Shown one piece after another: positions 20,486-33,513 of a DNA stretch of 64,000 bases. Position numbers and translations under genes: made by a program. The stretch spans positions 266,001 through 330,000 of the forward strand of contig MCFG01000021.1 of assembly GCA_002104895.1 (NCBI GenBank). Reading direction: 5' to 3'. How positions within the stretch are numbered: position 1 is the stretch's first letter; every line of letters starts with the position of its first letter. This DNA comes from Anaeromyces robustus (taxonomy: Eukaryota > Neocallimastigomycota > Neocallimastigomycetes > Neocallimastigales > Neocallimastigaceae). Below the pieces are notes generated by a model. That model saw only the letters and a list, made by a program, of their open reading frames with translations, did not search any database and was not told where the DNA came from.

Positions 20486-21445
20486 TTATATAGTTTGTAT
20501 CCAATTATTTATTTGATCAATGATACCACTATAAATTTCTTTTTGAAATAATCTTTTATATTGTTTTTTAACTTTTAAAATGTTATTATCATCATCAATT
20601 TCTCTTAATATATGATTTACATTATCTGGGGTATAAACAGTTACACCATTAAAAGAAGCAATTTTTTCTAATTCTCTATAATCTGCTTGAATATCAGCTT
20701 TTCCAGTAATTGCTAAACATTTTCCATTAAACTCTTTTATCATTTCTACATATTTTTCACTAGTTAAGGCACCATGTTCTTGCATATATTTTGTACTAAA
20801 GAAGGCTCCTCTAAAGAAAAATCTTGGTTTATTACTATTATTTGCTTTTTCAAATAAATCATTTACTTGTTTTTCTATTTTTTCTTCTGATACAACTTTT
20901 TTCAAATACCAACCTAAAAATCCTGTCATAGTTTGAGTTTGATCATATACTTTATAATTTTGATAATGTAAGGCTTCTTTTAATCCCATACATGCTCCAC
21001 TTAATAGTATAATTCCTTTAAGATTTTTATTTAATTCTTCCTTTCTTGTTAATAAAGTGGCAATAATAGATCCTTCACTGTGACCACATACAATAATTTT
21101 TTCTTCATCAACAAATTCAAGTTCTTTAGCATATTGAATAACATTACAAGCATCATTTACTAAATCACTTAATCCAGAAGTTTTATGGTCACCATCTGAT
21201 TCATGAGTACCTCTTTTATCATATCTTACACAAACACATCCCATATTTACAAATTCATCTGATAAGTTTTTATATAAATCTGAATGAAATCCTCTTCCAT
21301 TACCATCTCTATCAAGGGTTCCTGTTCCCATAATTAATAAAACCAATGGTCTTTTTTCATTTTTATTTTTATATGCAATTGTTGCACCAATATTTATATC
21401 ATTTGAAATTGTTACTTTTTCTTCTTCAATAATTATTTCAACCAT
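20486..21445 (-). CDS. Alpha/beta hydrolase, serine esterase type
   Basis: A single-exon gene of 319 residues. The N-terminal half has the strand PLVLLIMGTGTLDRDGNG (oxyanion region), then VRYDKRGTHESDG, the nucleophile elbow CGHSEGS with S123, the acid ITGKAD with D251 and the base VNH with H278. This is a complete Ser-Asp-His triad in standard order. No signal peptide is seen, so it is probably cytosolic. The closest-looking family in memory is the bacterial dienelactone-hydrolase or acyl-ester-hydrolase-like group common in Firmicutes. Being intronless beside intron-rich neighbours and having bacterial-style motif wording, it is a candidate for transfer from rumen bacteria. Start chosen at the only early ATG, next to poly(T)-rich upstream DNA. 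Substrate unknown. Confidence 0.85.
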   Translation of the reverse strand: MVEIIIEEEKVTISNDINIGATIAYKNKNEKRPLVLLIMGTGTLDRDGNGRGFHSDLYKNLSDEFVNMGCVCVRYDKRGTHESDGDHKTSGLSDLVNDACNVIQYAKELEFVDEEKIIVCGHSEGSIIATLLTRKEELNKNLKGIILLSGACMGLKEALHYQNYKVYDQTQTMTGFLGWYLKKVVSEEKIEKQVNDLFEKANNSNKPRFFFRGAFFSTKYMQEHGALTSEKYVEMIKEFNGKCLAITGKADIQADYRELEKIASFNGVTVYTPDNVNHILREIDDDNNILKVKKQYKRLFQKEIYSGIIDQINNWIQTI

Positions 21446-23730
21446 TATTATTACTTTTAAATTTTTTTTGAAATATTTTACTTATATATCTATATTATAT
21501 ATTTAGTTTTTTTTTCTTTTTTTTTTATTCTTTTTAAAAATTCAAGTTATTTAATTATATTTATTAAATATAATTAGTTGCTAAATATTATTTTTGTATA
21601 GCTTTTTAATTTATTATTTTGATAAACAAAATGTATTATTATTAACAATAAATAATTAAACACTTTATTAATATATATAGTTTACTTTTTTGAGAAATTT
21701 ATGATTTTTTTCAAAAGGAAAAACATGTATATATATAATTTTTTGATTTTTAAAGTTAATAAAAATAATATAATATATGTAATTATATATTTTATATTTT
21801 ATCTTCACATGTTTAATATTATACAAATATGTTAATATATATTTTATAATCTTTAATATTGTCTTATTAACTGCCTGTCTAAATAAAATTATTTTGGTTT
21901 TTTTTTATTATTAATATTATAAATATTTATAAATAAATTTTAAATAATAATTTTTTTTTATAAAATTATATTAACTGCCTAAATAGAGATTATTAATATT
22001 TTTAATGAATTTTATGAATTATAATAAAAAACTATAAATATTAAGATTATCATAAATTATTAATTAAATTTTTTTTTTAAAACTCAATTTATATGATATT
22101 AAATAATATATATGATGTATATATATTTTTAGTAATTAACCATTATTATTTTAATAAATAATCATTAGTTGTGTAACTTTTTTTTTTTTTAGATTTAATT
22201 AAAACTTTCAATTTTATTATTATTAATGTCAGTTAAATCTGATAATTTCATATAAATGTAAAGATTTTAAACTAAACTAAAATTAAAATATAAAATATAT
22301 AAATAGTTTCAAAAGTAAAATAAATCTTTTTATAAATATAAAGAAATATTAATTATATTATAAAATAACATTAATTATTTTTATAAAACTTTTTTTTTTT
22401 TATATTATATTGTATTTAATAAATAGATAAATATAACTTCAAATATAAAAGTTATTGAATTTTCAAACGTTAGTAATAATCATTGATTATTTAGTATTAT
22501 TATAATAAAAAATTAAAAATATATATATATTTTATATAATATTGTGTTATATTAATAAATAAAATAAAGATTATTTTAGTAATTAAAATATTTTATGTTT
22601 TATATTTTATCTATTAATTAGGGATTTTACAATTTAGTGATAAATAGTTTAATTTAATTATGAAGATTACTAATTAATATTGGTTATTTAAGAACAATAT
22701 TATAATTTAGTAGATATTAAACAATAATACAATTACTGTTAACTATTATACTATTTTAATTAAGTAAATTATTAAAAATTATTCTTAAAAAAATTATTTT
22801 CAAATTTAAAATAACTCAAAATTATATTTAAATTTTTATTATTTATTTTATCAAGTAAATCCTTACGACTTTTTATTTATAGTCTATTTATTTATATATT
22901 TATTGATATTTTGTAGTTAAAGCGAAAAAGTTTAAAGTCTAAATTAATTTTTGAGTTAAATAAATTGAGTTTATTAATGTTATAATTATTCCTATTAAAA
23001 CTATTATAATAATAATAATAAGGAAAAAAAAAAAGTAATATTATAATTATTCCTATTAAAACTATTATAATAATAATAATAAGGAAAAAAAAAAGTAATA
23101 TTATAATTATTCCTATTAAAACTATTATAATAATAATAATAATAATAACAAGGGGAAAAAAAGGTTAAATAAATTATCATTTTTGAAAAAATATATAAAA
23201 GAAAACATACACAGAAAACAAGAAAAAAAAAAAAAAAAAAAAAATAAAAATAAAAATAAAATATATATTTAAATAATATTATTTGATAATTATTAATTAT
23301 TATTCTTTTTTCTTTCTTTCTTTCTTCTATTTTATTAAATAAAGAATACACTTTTTGTGTTATTTTATTTTACTTTATTTTATTATATTTATTTACATAT
23401 ACAAATAATATATTAAAATATAAATATTAGTTTCGTTTTGAATATAAATTAATTTTTAATATTTTTACATTATGTCTAACGAATAATACAGTTTAAATAA
23501 ATATTAATTTTTGTAGGGTATATATTATATAAATATTATTTAATTATTTAATAAGACAAAATAGTAATATTCATTAATTATGAATTAAATACATCATCAT
23601 TATTATTATTATTACTATTATTATTTTTGAGAAATAAGATATTATATAATTTCTTGATTACATTTATTCTTGTTATTAAATTTATTTTATTTCTACTACA
23701 AATAAAATATTTTTAAAATAAAAGTATTTA
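21446..23730. other. Intergenic region with 60-bp minisatellite
   Basis: About 2.3 kb of A/T-rich DNA. Besides the minisatellite annotated separately, I see no protein-like frame or RNA gene. The short open frame over the minisatellite is an artefact of the repeat. Confidence 0.55.
22980..23158. repeat. Three-copy 60-bp tandem repeat
   Basis: The unit starting TTATAATTATTCCTATTAAA occurs at 22980, 23041 and 23101, each followed by ACTATTATAATAATAATAA, then AAGG and a poly(A) run. The copies differ only in homopolymer and trinucleotide length, so the duplication is recent or homogenised. Confidence 0.95.
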
Positions 23731-24198
23731 TTAAGTTTCTTCTTCAATAGGTTTTGGTTCTTTTTTATATCCATACAGCTGACCTTCTATACCAAGATCA
23801 GATATAAGAATATCACCAATAGGATAAGTAACAAGTTGATCCTCTGTTATACTACCATCAAAACCATAGCAATCAATGACATTTTGCTTTGTTTTACAAA
23901 GCCACAAAGCATAATTAAAATATTCTTTAGATATTCCCATTTTAATACAAATTTCATTTATTAAATTATCTGTAAATTTCCATTTTAATTCTTCATTCTC
24001 ACTTAATTCATCCATATCATATTTCTTAAATAATTTATCTGTGTCTAATTGAAATCTTTCTTTAAATTCCTCAATCATTCCTTCTATATTTCGGACGCTT
24101 TCATCTTCATCTCCAAATATTTCATATTTTAAAACTTCACGTCCAGTAAGAATATGATCTACTGTAGATATTTCTTCACATCGATATCCACATTCCAT
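23731..24198 (-). CDS. Hypothetical protein, 155 residues
   Basis: A single-exon gene whose protein has balanced composition, unlike the low-complexity frames around it, so it is probably real. The sequence is acidic and mostly helical by eye. It starts MECGYRCEEISTVDHILTGR, has a central Glu/Lys helix region (about 35-75), then EYFNYALWLCKTKQNVIDCYG, and near the C terminus DILISDLGIEGQLYGYKK and a proline/glutamate tail. There is no signal peptide or membrane segment. I do not recognise the family. Like the alpha/beta hydrolase 2.3 kb away it is intronless and on the same strand. Both could be of bacterial origin, but nothing in the sequence links their functions. Confidence 0.65.
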   Translation of the reverse strand: MECGYRCEEISTVDHILTGREVLKYEIFGDEDESVRNIEGMIEEFKERFQLDTDKLFKKYDMDELSENEELKWKFTDNLINEICIKMGISKEYFNYALWLCKTKQNVIDCYGFDGSITEDQLVTYPIGDILISDLGIEGQLYGYKKEPKPIEEET

Positions 24199-25568
24199 TC
24201 ATTGAATAATATATATCTTAAAATTTTATTATAATTATATATTTATTGTATTAATAGTTTATTAATAATAATGTTTTTTTAATAGAATATACTAATTGTT
24301 ATTATAATTTCTGATTATGAATGTACTAAATTCTATTTAATATATTTAGTTTAGGGAATCAAGTATATTATATTTATGTAATTGTAATTATAAATAAATA
24401 TTTATTTATTTATTTATAAACAATTATTATCAAATTATTAATGTGTTGTAATTATTTTATTATTATATAGTATAAAAAAGGAATATTTTTATTAATTAAT
24501 TATAATTAGATAAAGAATTATAAAAAAAATGTTAAGCTAACATATTATTATTTAGGAAAGTAATAAATAAATAAATGAATGAATAAATAAATAAAAATTA
24601 ATGGTAAGTGTTTGTTATTCATTTATTAAATATATTTATATATATATTATAATATATTATAATATATTAGTTTTTTATTGTTATATATAATTTTAAGTAT
24701 TTAACATTTAAAAAATGTAAATTCTTTTTTTTTTTTTTTTTTAAAAAAATAACAAAAAACTAATTAATTAAATTTATAATTTTTAATTTATTTCATACAT
24801 TTAATTATTAGTTATATATATTCCATTAAGATGTTCAAACAAACAAAATTTGTTGTAATTCATAATTACTAATATATATATAAAAGAAAAAAATAATAAA
24901 GACAAGAAAAAATCAATTTCACTATAAAAGAGTTAAACATGTAAAAAACATAAGAATTAAATATTGGATAAAATAAATTACATCTATTAATATTTATTTT
25001 TTTATATATTTATATATTTATATAATTGATTATAGATCTACTTTTTAATTTTTTTTTGTTTTATTTTACCTTTTTTTTTTTTCCTTTTTTTTTTTTTATT
25101 TATAAAGTAATCATAGAAATTCTATGAATAATTAATATAAAAATTAATAAAAAAAATTTTCTTTTTTAATATATTAAAATGCAAGAAAAATTTCATTTTA
25201 AAAAATTTTTTATTTGTCGATTTTTTTCTTTCATAAATAATATCTTCTTATTTATTCATTAGTAGAAATTAAGTTAAATTAGGTAAATATTATTAATCAT
25301 TAAATGTTTATGTTTTATTTTTTTTCCCTTTTTATTTTTTAATTATTTTAAAGTTTATAAGATTACTAATGAAAAAAAAAAAAATAAATAAATTAAAATA
25401 AAAATAAAATTATCATATTCTCATTTAATCTATATTTAAATATGCATTTATTTATTTTCTTTATTCATATTTAATAAAATAGAAAAAATATATTGTAATA
25501 TAAAATATAATATATAATATAATATATAATACCTAAAATTTAAATGTCTTTTTTTTAAATAAAATTTA

Positions 25569-25602
<34 letters not shown>

Positions 25603-27056
25603 ATTTAAATAAATTCATTTAATTATAATATTTTCATTAAATTAAATTAAATTAATGATGCTCATTTTAATTTCTTTTTTTTTATTTATTTATATTTATG
25701 TTAAAATTAAAGTTTAGATCGAAAGAAATCATTTTTAATTTATGTTCATAATCATAATCAGTATAAATTTTTATTTTTATTCTAGTTGTTTTTAACACAT
25801 TACTAGGGTTTTTTACATTATATTTAAAAAACTTGGTTTCCTTCCTTCAACATAAAAAGTCTCCCATTTTTAAAGCAATAAAAATATTTAGATGAATTGT
25901 CTTGATTGTCATGAGGATTGTGATCAATTTCTATGACTTCATGGATTGATGAAGATGGAAGGAAAAATCAATCGTTTGAAATTATCAATGAATGATGGTT
26001 GCTAAAGAGTATATAACTCATATCGTAAAAAAATACATAAAATATATTGATATCGAATTGAATTGGTATGATATGGACAAAAGTCTATATATTTATAAAA
26101 CAAACATTATATTTTATTTATTTATTTATTTATTTTTAAATAAAAACTATTATAATATAAAGTTTACAATTATCATATATTCTTCTTCAAATATTATAAA
26201 CAAAAAAAAATCTAAATATAAACATAAAATATACTATATAATATATAATATACTATATAATATACTATAACTATTCAATATTAACCAAATTACAGTTAAG
26301 ATTTTTTAAATATTTTAAATATATATATTATATATTATATATTATATTATATAAAATATTATATCCATTATCCATTTTCTATTTATTTTTTTTTATCCAT
26401 TATCCAATTTTTTTTAAAAATGTTCAAAAATAAGAAAAATTAATTTACAGAATAAAAAGAAAAAGAAAAAAGAAAAAAAAAATTTTTTTTTATCATATTC
26501 TATTTTATTATTAATTAAACTTTTTTTTTTTCATCGCTTTTATTATAAATATATTAAATATATTAAATATTTAAAAAAATAAATAAAAATTTTATGTAAA
26601 AAAAATAAATAAAAATTTTATGTAACGAAAAAATAATTAAAATTTTAATTTGTAGTTTTTTTATTTTTTAGAATTTCAGTGTACGAAACCAAAAAAGAAA
26701 CAAAAAAAAATTTTTTTTTTTTTTTAAATTTTATATTACAAAAAAAAAATGTTTTTAATTTTATTATATATATAAATATATAGTTAAATATATTCATATT
26801 TTATATTTAATATAAATATCTACAGAATATTATATTAAAACATATTTAATTTAATTATATTAAATATAAAACCTTTTATAGTATATATGGTTTTATATTT
26901 CTTTTTTTCCTTTTTCTTTTCTTTTCTTTTTTTTTTTCTTTTTTTCTTTACCTTTTTCTTAAACTCTGTAAAAAAATTACATTGTATAATATAATTTTTG
27001 TTTTTCATAATATAAACTATTAGATTATATTTTTTTTTATAATAAATATATAGAAA
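24199..27056. other. Intergenic region with one faint GC-richer patch
   Basis: Mostly homopolymer and AAAT repeats. The patch 25790-26010 has more balanced composition and short protein-like pieces in different frames (MNCLDCHEDCDQF near 25893; MEGKINRLKLSMNDGC near 25949, ended by a stop at about 26002). This may be the remnant of a decayed gene but is too short to name. The last 200 bases before 27057 are pyrimidine-rich and are the likely promoter/leader of the oxidoreductase. Confidence 0.5.
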
Positions 27057-28670
27057 ATGACTTTAGAAAACGTTAGTTGTATTTTAAACAATTACCCAGA
27101 TGGTATGGTTACTGTTGATAACATGAAAGTAGTTAAAAGTCCAGTTCCAGAATTAGGTGAAAATGATGTATTACTTAAGAACCTTTGTTGTTCTATTGAC
27201 CCATTCATGCGTGGTCGTATGAGAGAAAATGTTAAGTCTTATGTTCCTTCTTTTGAAAAGGGAAAGGTTATGCAAGTTTTTTCTGTTACTCAAGTTGAAA
27301 AAATTGGTTCTGCTGTTACTGATATTAATGTTGGTGATAAATATATGTGTTTCAATGGTATTGAAAAATACACCGTTCTTCCACAACAAGTTATTAAAGG
27401 TGACGGTAAACAATCTCTTGGTAGTTTCACCAAAATTGATCAAAGAAACCCAATTAAGGATTCCTTCTATCTCGGTTTATTCGGTAAATATAGAAAAATT
27501 ATAAGTTTTTTTTTTTTTTTTATTATTTATTTTTAAAAAGTATTTTTTTTTTTTAAATAAAAAATTAGTTTTAAATAATTGTAGAAATTGAAATTAGTAG
27601 TAAATAAAAAATGGGTTTTAAATAATTGTAGAAATTAAAATTAGTAGTAAATAAAAGTAAATAAAAAATAAGTTTTAAATATAGGTAGAAATTGAAATTA
27701 GTAAATAAAAGTAAATAAAAAATAAGTTTTAAATATAGGTAGAAATTGAAATTAGTAAATAAAAATAGGTATTAAATAATAATAAATAATTGAAATTAGT
27801 AGTAAATAAAAAATAGGTTTTAAATAATAATAAAAAATTGAAATTAGTAGTAAATAAATTGTAAAATAATAGTTGAAAAGTATTATATATAAATAATTGA
27901 TAAATAATTAAATTGAAGATATAAATAAAAGAACAATAAAATAAATATATATATATATATATTTAAATTTCATTTTAATAGTGAATTTAATTTAAGTTAA
28001 TAATATTAATATTATTTATTTATAATTTTATGGTATAATAGGTATGCCAGGTATGACTGCTTGGGCTTTCTTCAACAAGGTCGGTAAGCCAAAAGAAGGT
28101 GAAACCATCTTTATTACTGCTGCTACTGGTGCTGTTGGTCAAGTTGTTTGTCAACTTGCTAAACTTAAGGGTTTAAGAGTTGTTGCTTGTGCTTCATCTC
28201 CAGAAAAGATTGGTTTCTTAAAACAAGCTCTTAAGGTTGATGAAGCTTTTAGTTACCGTGACTTCCCAGACAAGAAATCTTTTACTGAACAATTACGTAA
28301 GGTTTGTCCAAATGGTATTGATATCTATTACGATAATGTTGGTGGATACATTCTTGATTCTGCTCTTGAAGTTATGAACATTCATGGTAGAGTTATTATG
28401 TGTGGTATGATCTCTCAATACAACCTTAAGGACAAATACCAATACACTCTTAGAGATATTACTTCCAGAAGACTTACTCTTCAAGGTTGTTTATTCAATG
28501 ATTTCTTCCCACAATGTATGGGTGAATTTATGCAAGATATGATTCCAAAGTTAGAAAAGGGACAAATTATTTACAAGGAAGATATTTATGAAGGTGTTGA
28601 AAAGGCACCAGAAGCCTTTATTGGTTTATTCAACAGTAATAACTTTGGTAAGGTTGTTATTGTTCCATAA
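27057..28670 (+). CDS. Zinc-free MDR-family NADPH oxidoreductase (prostaglandin/leukotriene reductase-like)
   Basis: Two exons (27057-27483, 28042-28670) join in phase to 351 residues, reading through the junction as LGLFG-MPGMTAWAFF. The family reduces alpha,beta-unsaturated ketones and aldehydes with NADPH. Seen: SIDPFMRGRM near residue 50, the nucleotide-binding loop AATGAVGQVVCQLAKLKG just after the intron, YYDNVGG, MCGMISQYN, and the C-terminal EDIYEGVEKAPEAFIGLF with a final GKVVIV. All are typical of LTB4 12-hydroxydehydrogenase / 2-alkenal reductase types. No zinc ligands are present. Codons are richer in G and C than the surroundings (many AAG, GTT, CTT), suggesting high expression. 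There is no targeting signal; probably cytosolic, with a detoxification or redox role inferred from the family. Confidence 0.93.
27555..27875. repeat. Degenerate minisatellite filling the oxidoreductase intron
   Basis: Within the 558-base intron a unit containing GAAATTGAAATTAGTA, AATAAAAA and GTTTTAAATA recurs about six times with spacings of roughly 40-70 bases. Copies differ by small indels. It lies entirely between donor and acceptor. Confidence 0.8.
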
Positions 28671-30747
<2,077 letters not shown>

Positions 30748-31197
30748 ATGCATAAAACAAATTATTTTTTTTTATCTTTCTTCAATCTAATTTTCGTATA
30801 CGTAAGAGCTGAAGAATATGAAGAAAGGTATTAAGGATGCTATAAACAATTTTATGGAAACTAATAAATGTTACATAAATAACAAAACCATAATGAATAA
30901 ACTAGAAATCAAATACTTCACAAGACTATAATAAAGAATGAATGTAAAACTTAAAATACTGAAGAATGTTAAAAAATAGTGAAAACTGAATTCGACATTA
31001 TTGGTGATATAATTCAAGAATATAAAGATATTAACGTAGGAGAGGTTAAATCTCTTAAATTTCATTATTTAAAATATGGAAATATATTAGCATGTTCAAT
31101 TTCAATGAATGAAAATGATGGAATTATGTCCACATTCGAATCATGAAATTACTTCATGGTCTTTAAAAACTAAAGAAGAAGTCTTAAAAAAATAATG
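30748..31197 (+). pseudogene. Decayed gene for a small secreted protein
   Basis: Several protein-like pieces follow each other but in different frames. From the ATG at 30748 there is a clear signal peptide (FFLSFFNLIFVYVRA) then EEYEERY and a stop. A second frame gives KKGIKDAINNFMETNKCYIN through IKYFTRL and a stop. A third, about 30975-31140, gives IVKTEFDIIGDIIQEYKDIN through LACSISMNENDGIM. A fourth gives HSNHEITSWSLKTKEEVLKK and a stop near 31195. The composition is balanced, unlike the flanks. The simplest reading is one intact secreted-protein gene broken by frameshifts and stops. Small introns could restore some frames, but I see no clean GT-AG pairs. The family is not recognised. Confidence 0.55.
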
Positions 31198-31220
31198 AAG
31201 GGTTAATAAAAATAATGAAA

Positions 31221-31272
<52 letters not shown>

Positions 31273-32309
31273 TAATATTTAACAATAAAATATATCACAT
31301 ATATATTTATATATATATATTTATAAAAGAAATAGTTTTTATAAAATATAAACATAATAAATAGATTATTTGGAATAACAAAGGTTAATACTAAACCCAT
31401 AAAAGAGAAGGTTGATTATCTTTTAGAGATCAAAATAAGTTTCATTTATTTTAACACATTAATATATATGAAATTAATTATTAATAAATATAAAATTATA
31501 AATCAATTTCCATTGTATGTACAAAAGTACACATATAGTTTATTTATACTCTTAGTGTTATCGTAATATATCTTCTGTTGATGTACATAATAAATAAGTA
31601 TTGAACTATTTAAGATGATTTTTATTTTTGTCCATTTTTAATATAAATGAAATTAAAACTATATGTTATATTATTGTGAACATCCAAAATTTTATTTTTA
31701 AACAAAATATTTGGATCTTTGGAGAAAAAGAGATTGATATAGATATTATAAGTAAGTAATTATTTATAAGAGAATATTGAATATTGAACATGGTATAACA
31801 TGAAATAATATATTCAAGAATTTACACATTTTCAATAATCAACGATTAATTTAAAATATGGACTTATTCATTTAAAATTTAAAGAAAAAAAAATAAAATA
31901 ACCATAAATTAATATAATTTCAACGATTTAAAGTATTATAAATATTGAAACTAAATTAAAATAATTCATATATATTCTTTAATTAATATTGAAATAAAAT
32001 AATACATTATAAAAAAATAATAATAATGTTACTACTAATCAACAAAATATACACATATAAACGATATGAAATTTTCTATAAGTGAATAGTTTATGAGTAC
32101 TCAGTTAGAAATAAATTAATATCACCTCTCTTTAAGTGAAAGGTTTCCATCATAAATGATATATATATAACCAAATGAAATTTATTGTATTAAATTGAAA
32201 TTTAAAAAATCAAGCCATAATGTAAACGTAATTACAGTGATGAGTTTTTCATAAATATAACTTAAACAATTTCATCATATTAAGTTAACATAAAGAAATA
32301 GAAAAAAAC
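31198..32309. other. Repeat-derived region between pseudogene and inverted-repeat element
   Basis: It holds an (AAT)n array near 31225-31272. The section 32178-32300 is a diverged copy of about 30415-30550; both share the order TTATTGTATTA, TCAAGCCA, TTTTTCAT and AAGTTAACA. Short protein-like words appear near 31385-31440 and 31700-31745 but cannot be joined. No intact gene. Confidence 0.5.
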
Positions 32310-32867
32310 CTGAGTGTAGCATTTCGGCAATGTACATGAAATTTTTTGCATTGACAGGTCCTTTACGCCACATTTCATATTTTAAATTTATATAAATATT
32401 TTTGACGCCACATTTATATAAAAATTTTATAAGAGAGTTTATATACTAGTACTTGTATATTAAAACATTTCTTATTTATTTCATAATTTAAAGAATTATA
32501 AATATAAATTTTAAATTTCACTTAATATTTTATTTATTTCATAATTTAAAGAATTATAAATATAAATTTTAAATTTCACTTAATATTTTTTTTATTTCAT
32601 AATTTAAAGAATTATAAATATAAATTTTAAATTTCACATAATATTTTATTTATTTCATAAGTTAAATAAAAAAAAAAAGAAATATTAATAAAAAGAAGAT
32701 ATCACTAATAAATTGGTTTCATAAATCAATAATAAATAAAATATTGATTTTAATAATATAATAAATTTTTTATTTATTTTATAAGCCACAATATAATACA
32801 TTTAAATAATACGTTATTTTAATGCGCGATACATTTACGAAATACATTGCCGAAATGCACACTTCCC
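32310..32867. mobile_element. MITE-like element with terminal inverted repeats, possibly Mutator type
   Basis: The left end carries GCATTTCGGCAATGTA at 32319-32334. Its exact inverse, TACATTGCCGAAATGC, is at 32843-32858. The inversion continues outward imperfectly (CTGAGTGTA against GGGAAGTGT), giving ends of about 25 bases. Identical 9-base words GAAAAAAAC sit immediately outside both ends (32301-32309 and 32868-32876), the length expected for Mutator-like target duplications, though an A-rich word could recur by chance. The 558-base interior has no coding capacity. It contains two ACGCCACATTT words and a 58-base tandem repeat, so it would be non-autonomous. Confidence 0.7.
32466..32662. repeat. 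58-bp tandem repeat inside the MITE-like element
   Basis: About three and a half copies of a unit containing TTATTTCATAATTTAAAGAA and AAATTTTAAATTTCACTTAA, spaced 57-59 bases, near identical. Confidence 0.9.
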
Positions 32868-32983
32868 GAAAAAAACAAATTGAATTATTATATATAATAT
32901 ATTTAAAAAAAAAAATTAATGTATAAAATATTATTATTTTATATTATTTAAATAACATAAAAAAAAATAAAAATAACATTAGA

Positions 32984-33055
32984 AGGGGCGTTCCGGATTT
33001 GAACCGAAGACCTATTGATCTGCAGTCAATTGCTCTACCGCTGAGCTAACACCCC
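32984..33055 (-). tRNA. tRNA-Cys (anticodon GCA)
   Basis: A 72-base intronless cloverleaf on the minus strand. The acceptor stem GGGGTGT pairs with ACGCCCC (one T-G wobble). The D arm is GCTC-AGCGGTA-GAGC. The anticodon stem ATTGA/TCAAT encloses the loop CTGCAGA with anticodon GCA. The T arm is CCGGA paired with TTCGG around TTCAAAT. Box A (TAGCTCAGCGG) and box B (GGTTCAAATCC) are canonical. The discriminator base is T, the U73 identity element known for tRNA-Cys. CCA is not encoded, as in eukaryotes. Confidence 0.96.
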
Positions 33056-33121
33056 ATCATGTTCTTTTCGTGGTGAAATACTTTACTAAAAATTTTTTAT
33101 ATCCTAATCCATATTTTAATG

Positions 33122-33210
33122 TCAAGGATTTATGTAGATTTTAGTTATAAGCCGCATTAAATCTACTAACTAATAATTATTATATATGATCATACGCCTC
33201 AAATCCTTGA
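33122..33210. repeat. Nested inverted repeat, about 89 bp
   Basis: The outer arms TCAAGGATTT (33122-33131) and AAATCCTTGA (33201-33210) are exact inverses. An inner pair GTAGATTT (33134-33141) and AAATCTAC (33159-33166) lies within. It could be the end or core of a small foldback element, or a structured transcript. Confidence 0.75.
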
Positions 33211-33466
33211 ACAATTTAAATACTATTGAAATATTATTGATAATTGATATAATTGAGTTGAATCTAAATTATACTTTCATTATATTATTAAATTATATTC
33301 TTACTTTTTATTTTATATTATTCTTAATATATATTATTAATTACTTAATATTATGTATTGTTTAATAAAATGTATAATATGTAACTCTTAACATTCTTTG
33401 TAAATTTATTAATCATATAATAATTAAATAAAAAAAAAAAATTATAAATAAAATTTTATATTAAAA

Positions 33467-33513
33467 AGTAATTTATAATTTGAATACACTACGTATTCAA
33501 ATTATAAATTACT
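33467..33513. repeat. Perfect 21-bp palindrome with 5-base loop
   Basis: The arms at 33467-33487 and 33493-33513 are exact inverse complements around the loop ACTAC. The arms include AATTTGAATAC and GTATTCAAATT. No gene flanks it within 400 bases. Confidence 0.95.

Noticed and set aside
22980-23158. CRISPR-like array
   Set aside because: Copies are directly adjacent with no unique spacers, and the genome is eukaryotic; it is a minisatellite.
25992-26270. 92-residue frame of Ile, Tyr and Lys
   Set aside because: Typical random open frame in A/T-rich DNA; no motif. The nearby balanced patch is noted as a possible remnant only.
27171-28484. Overlapping frames on both strands across the MDR oxidoreductase exons
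   Set aside because: Shadows of the real gene; they have no domain sequence.
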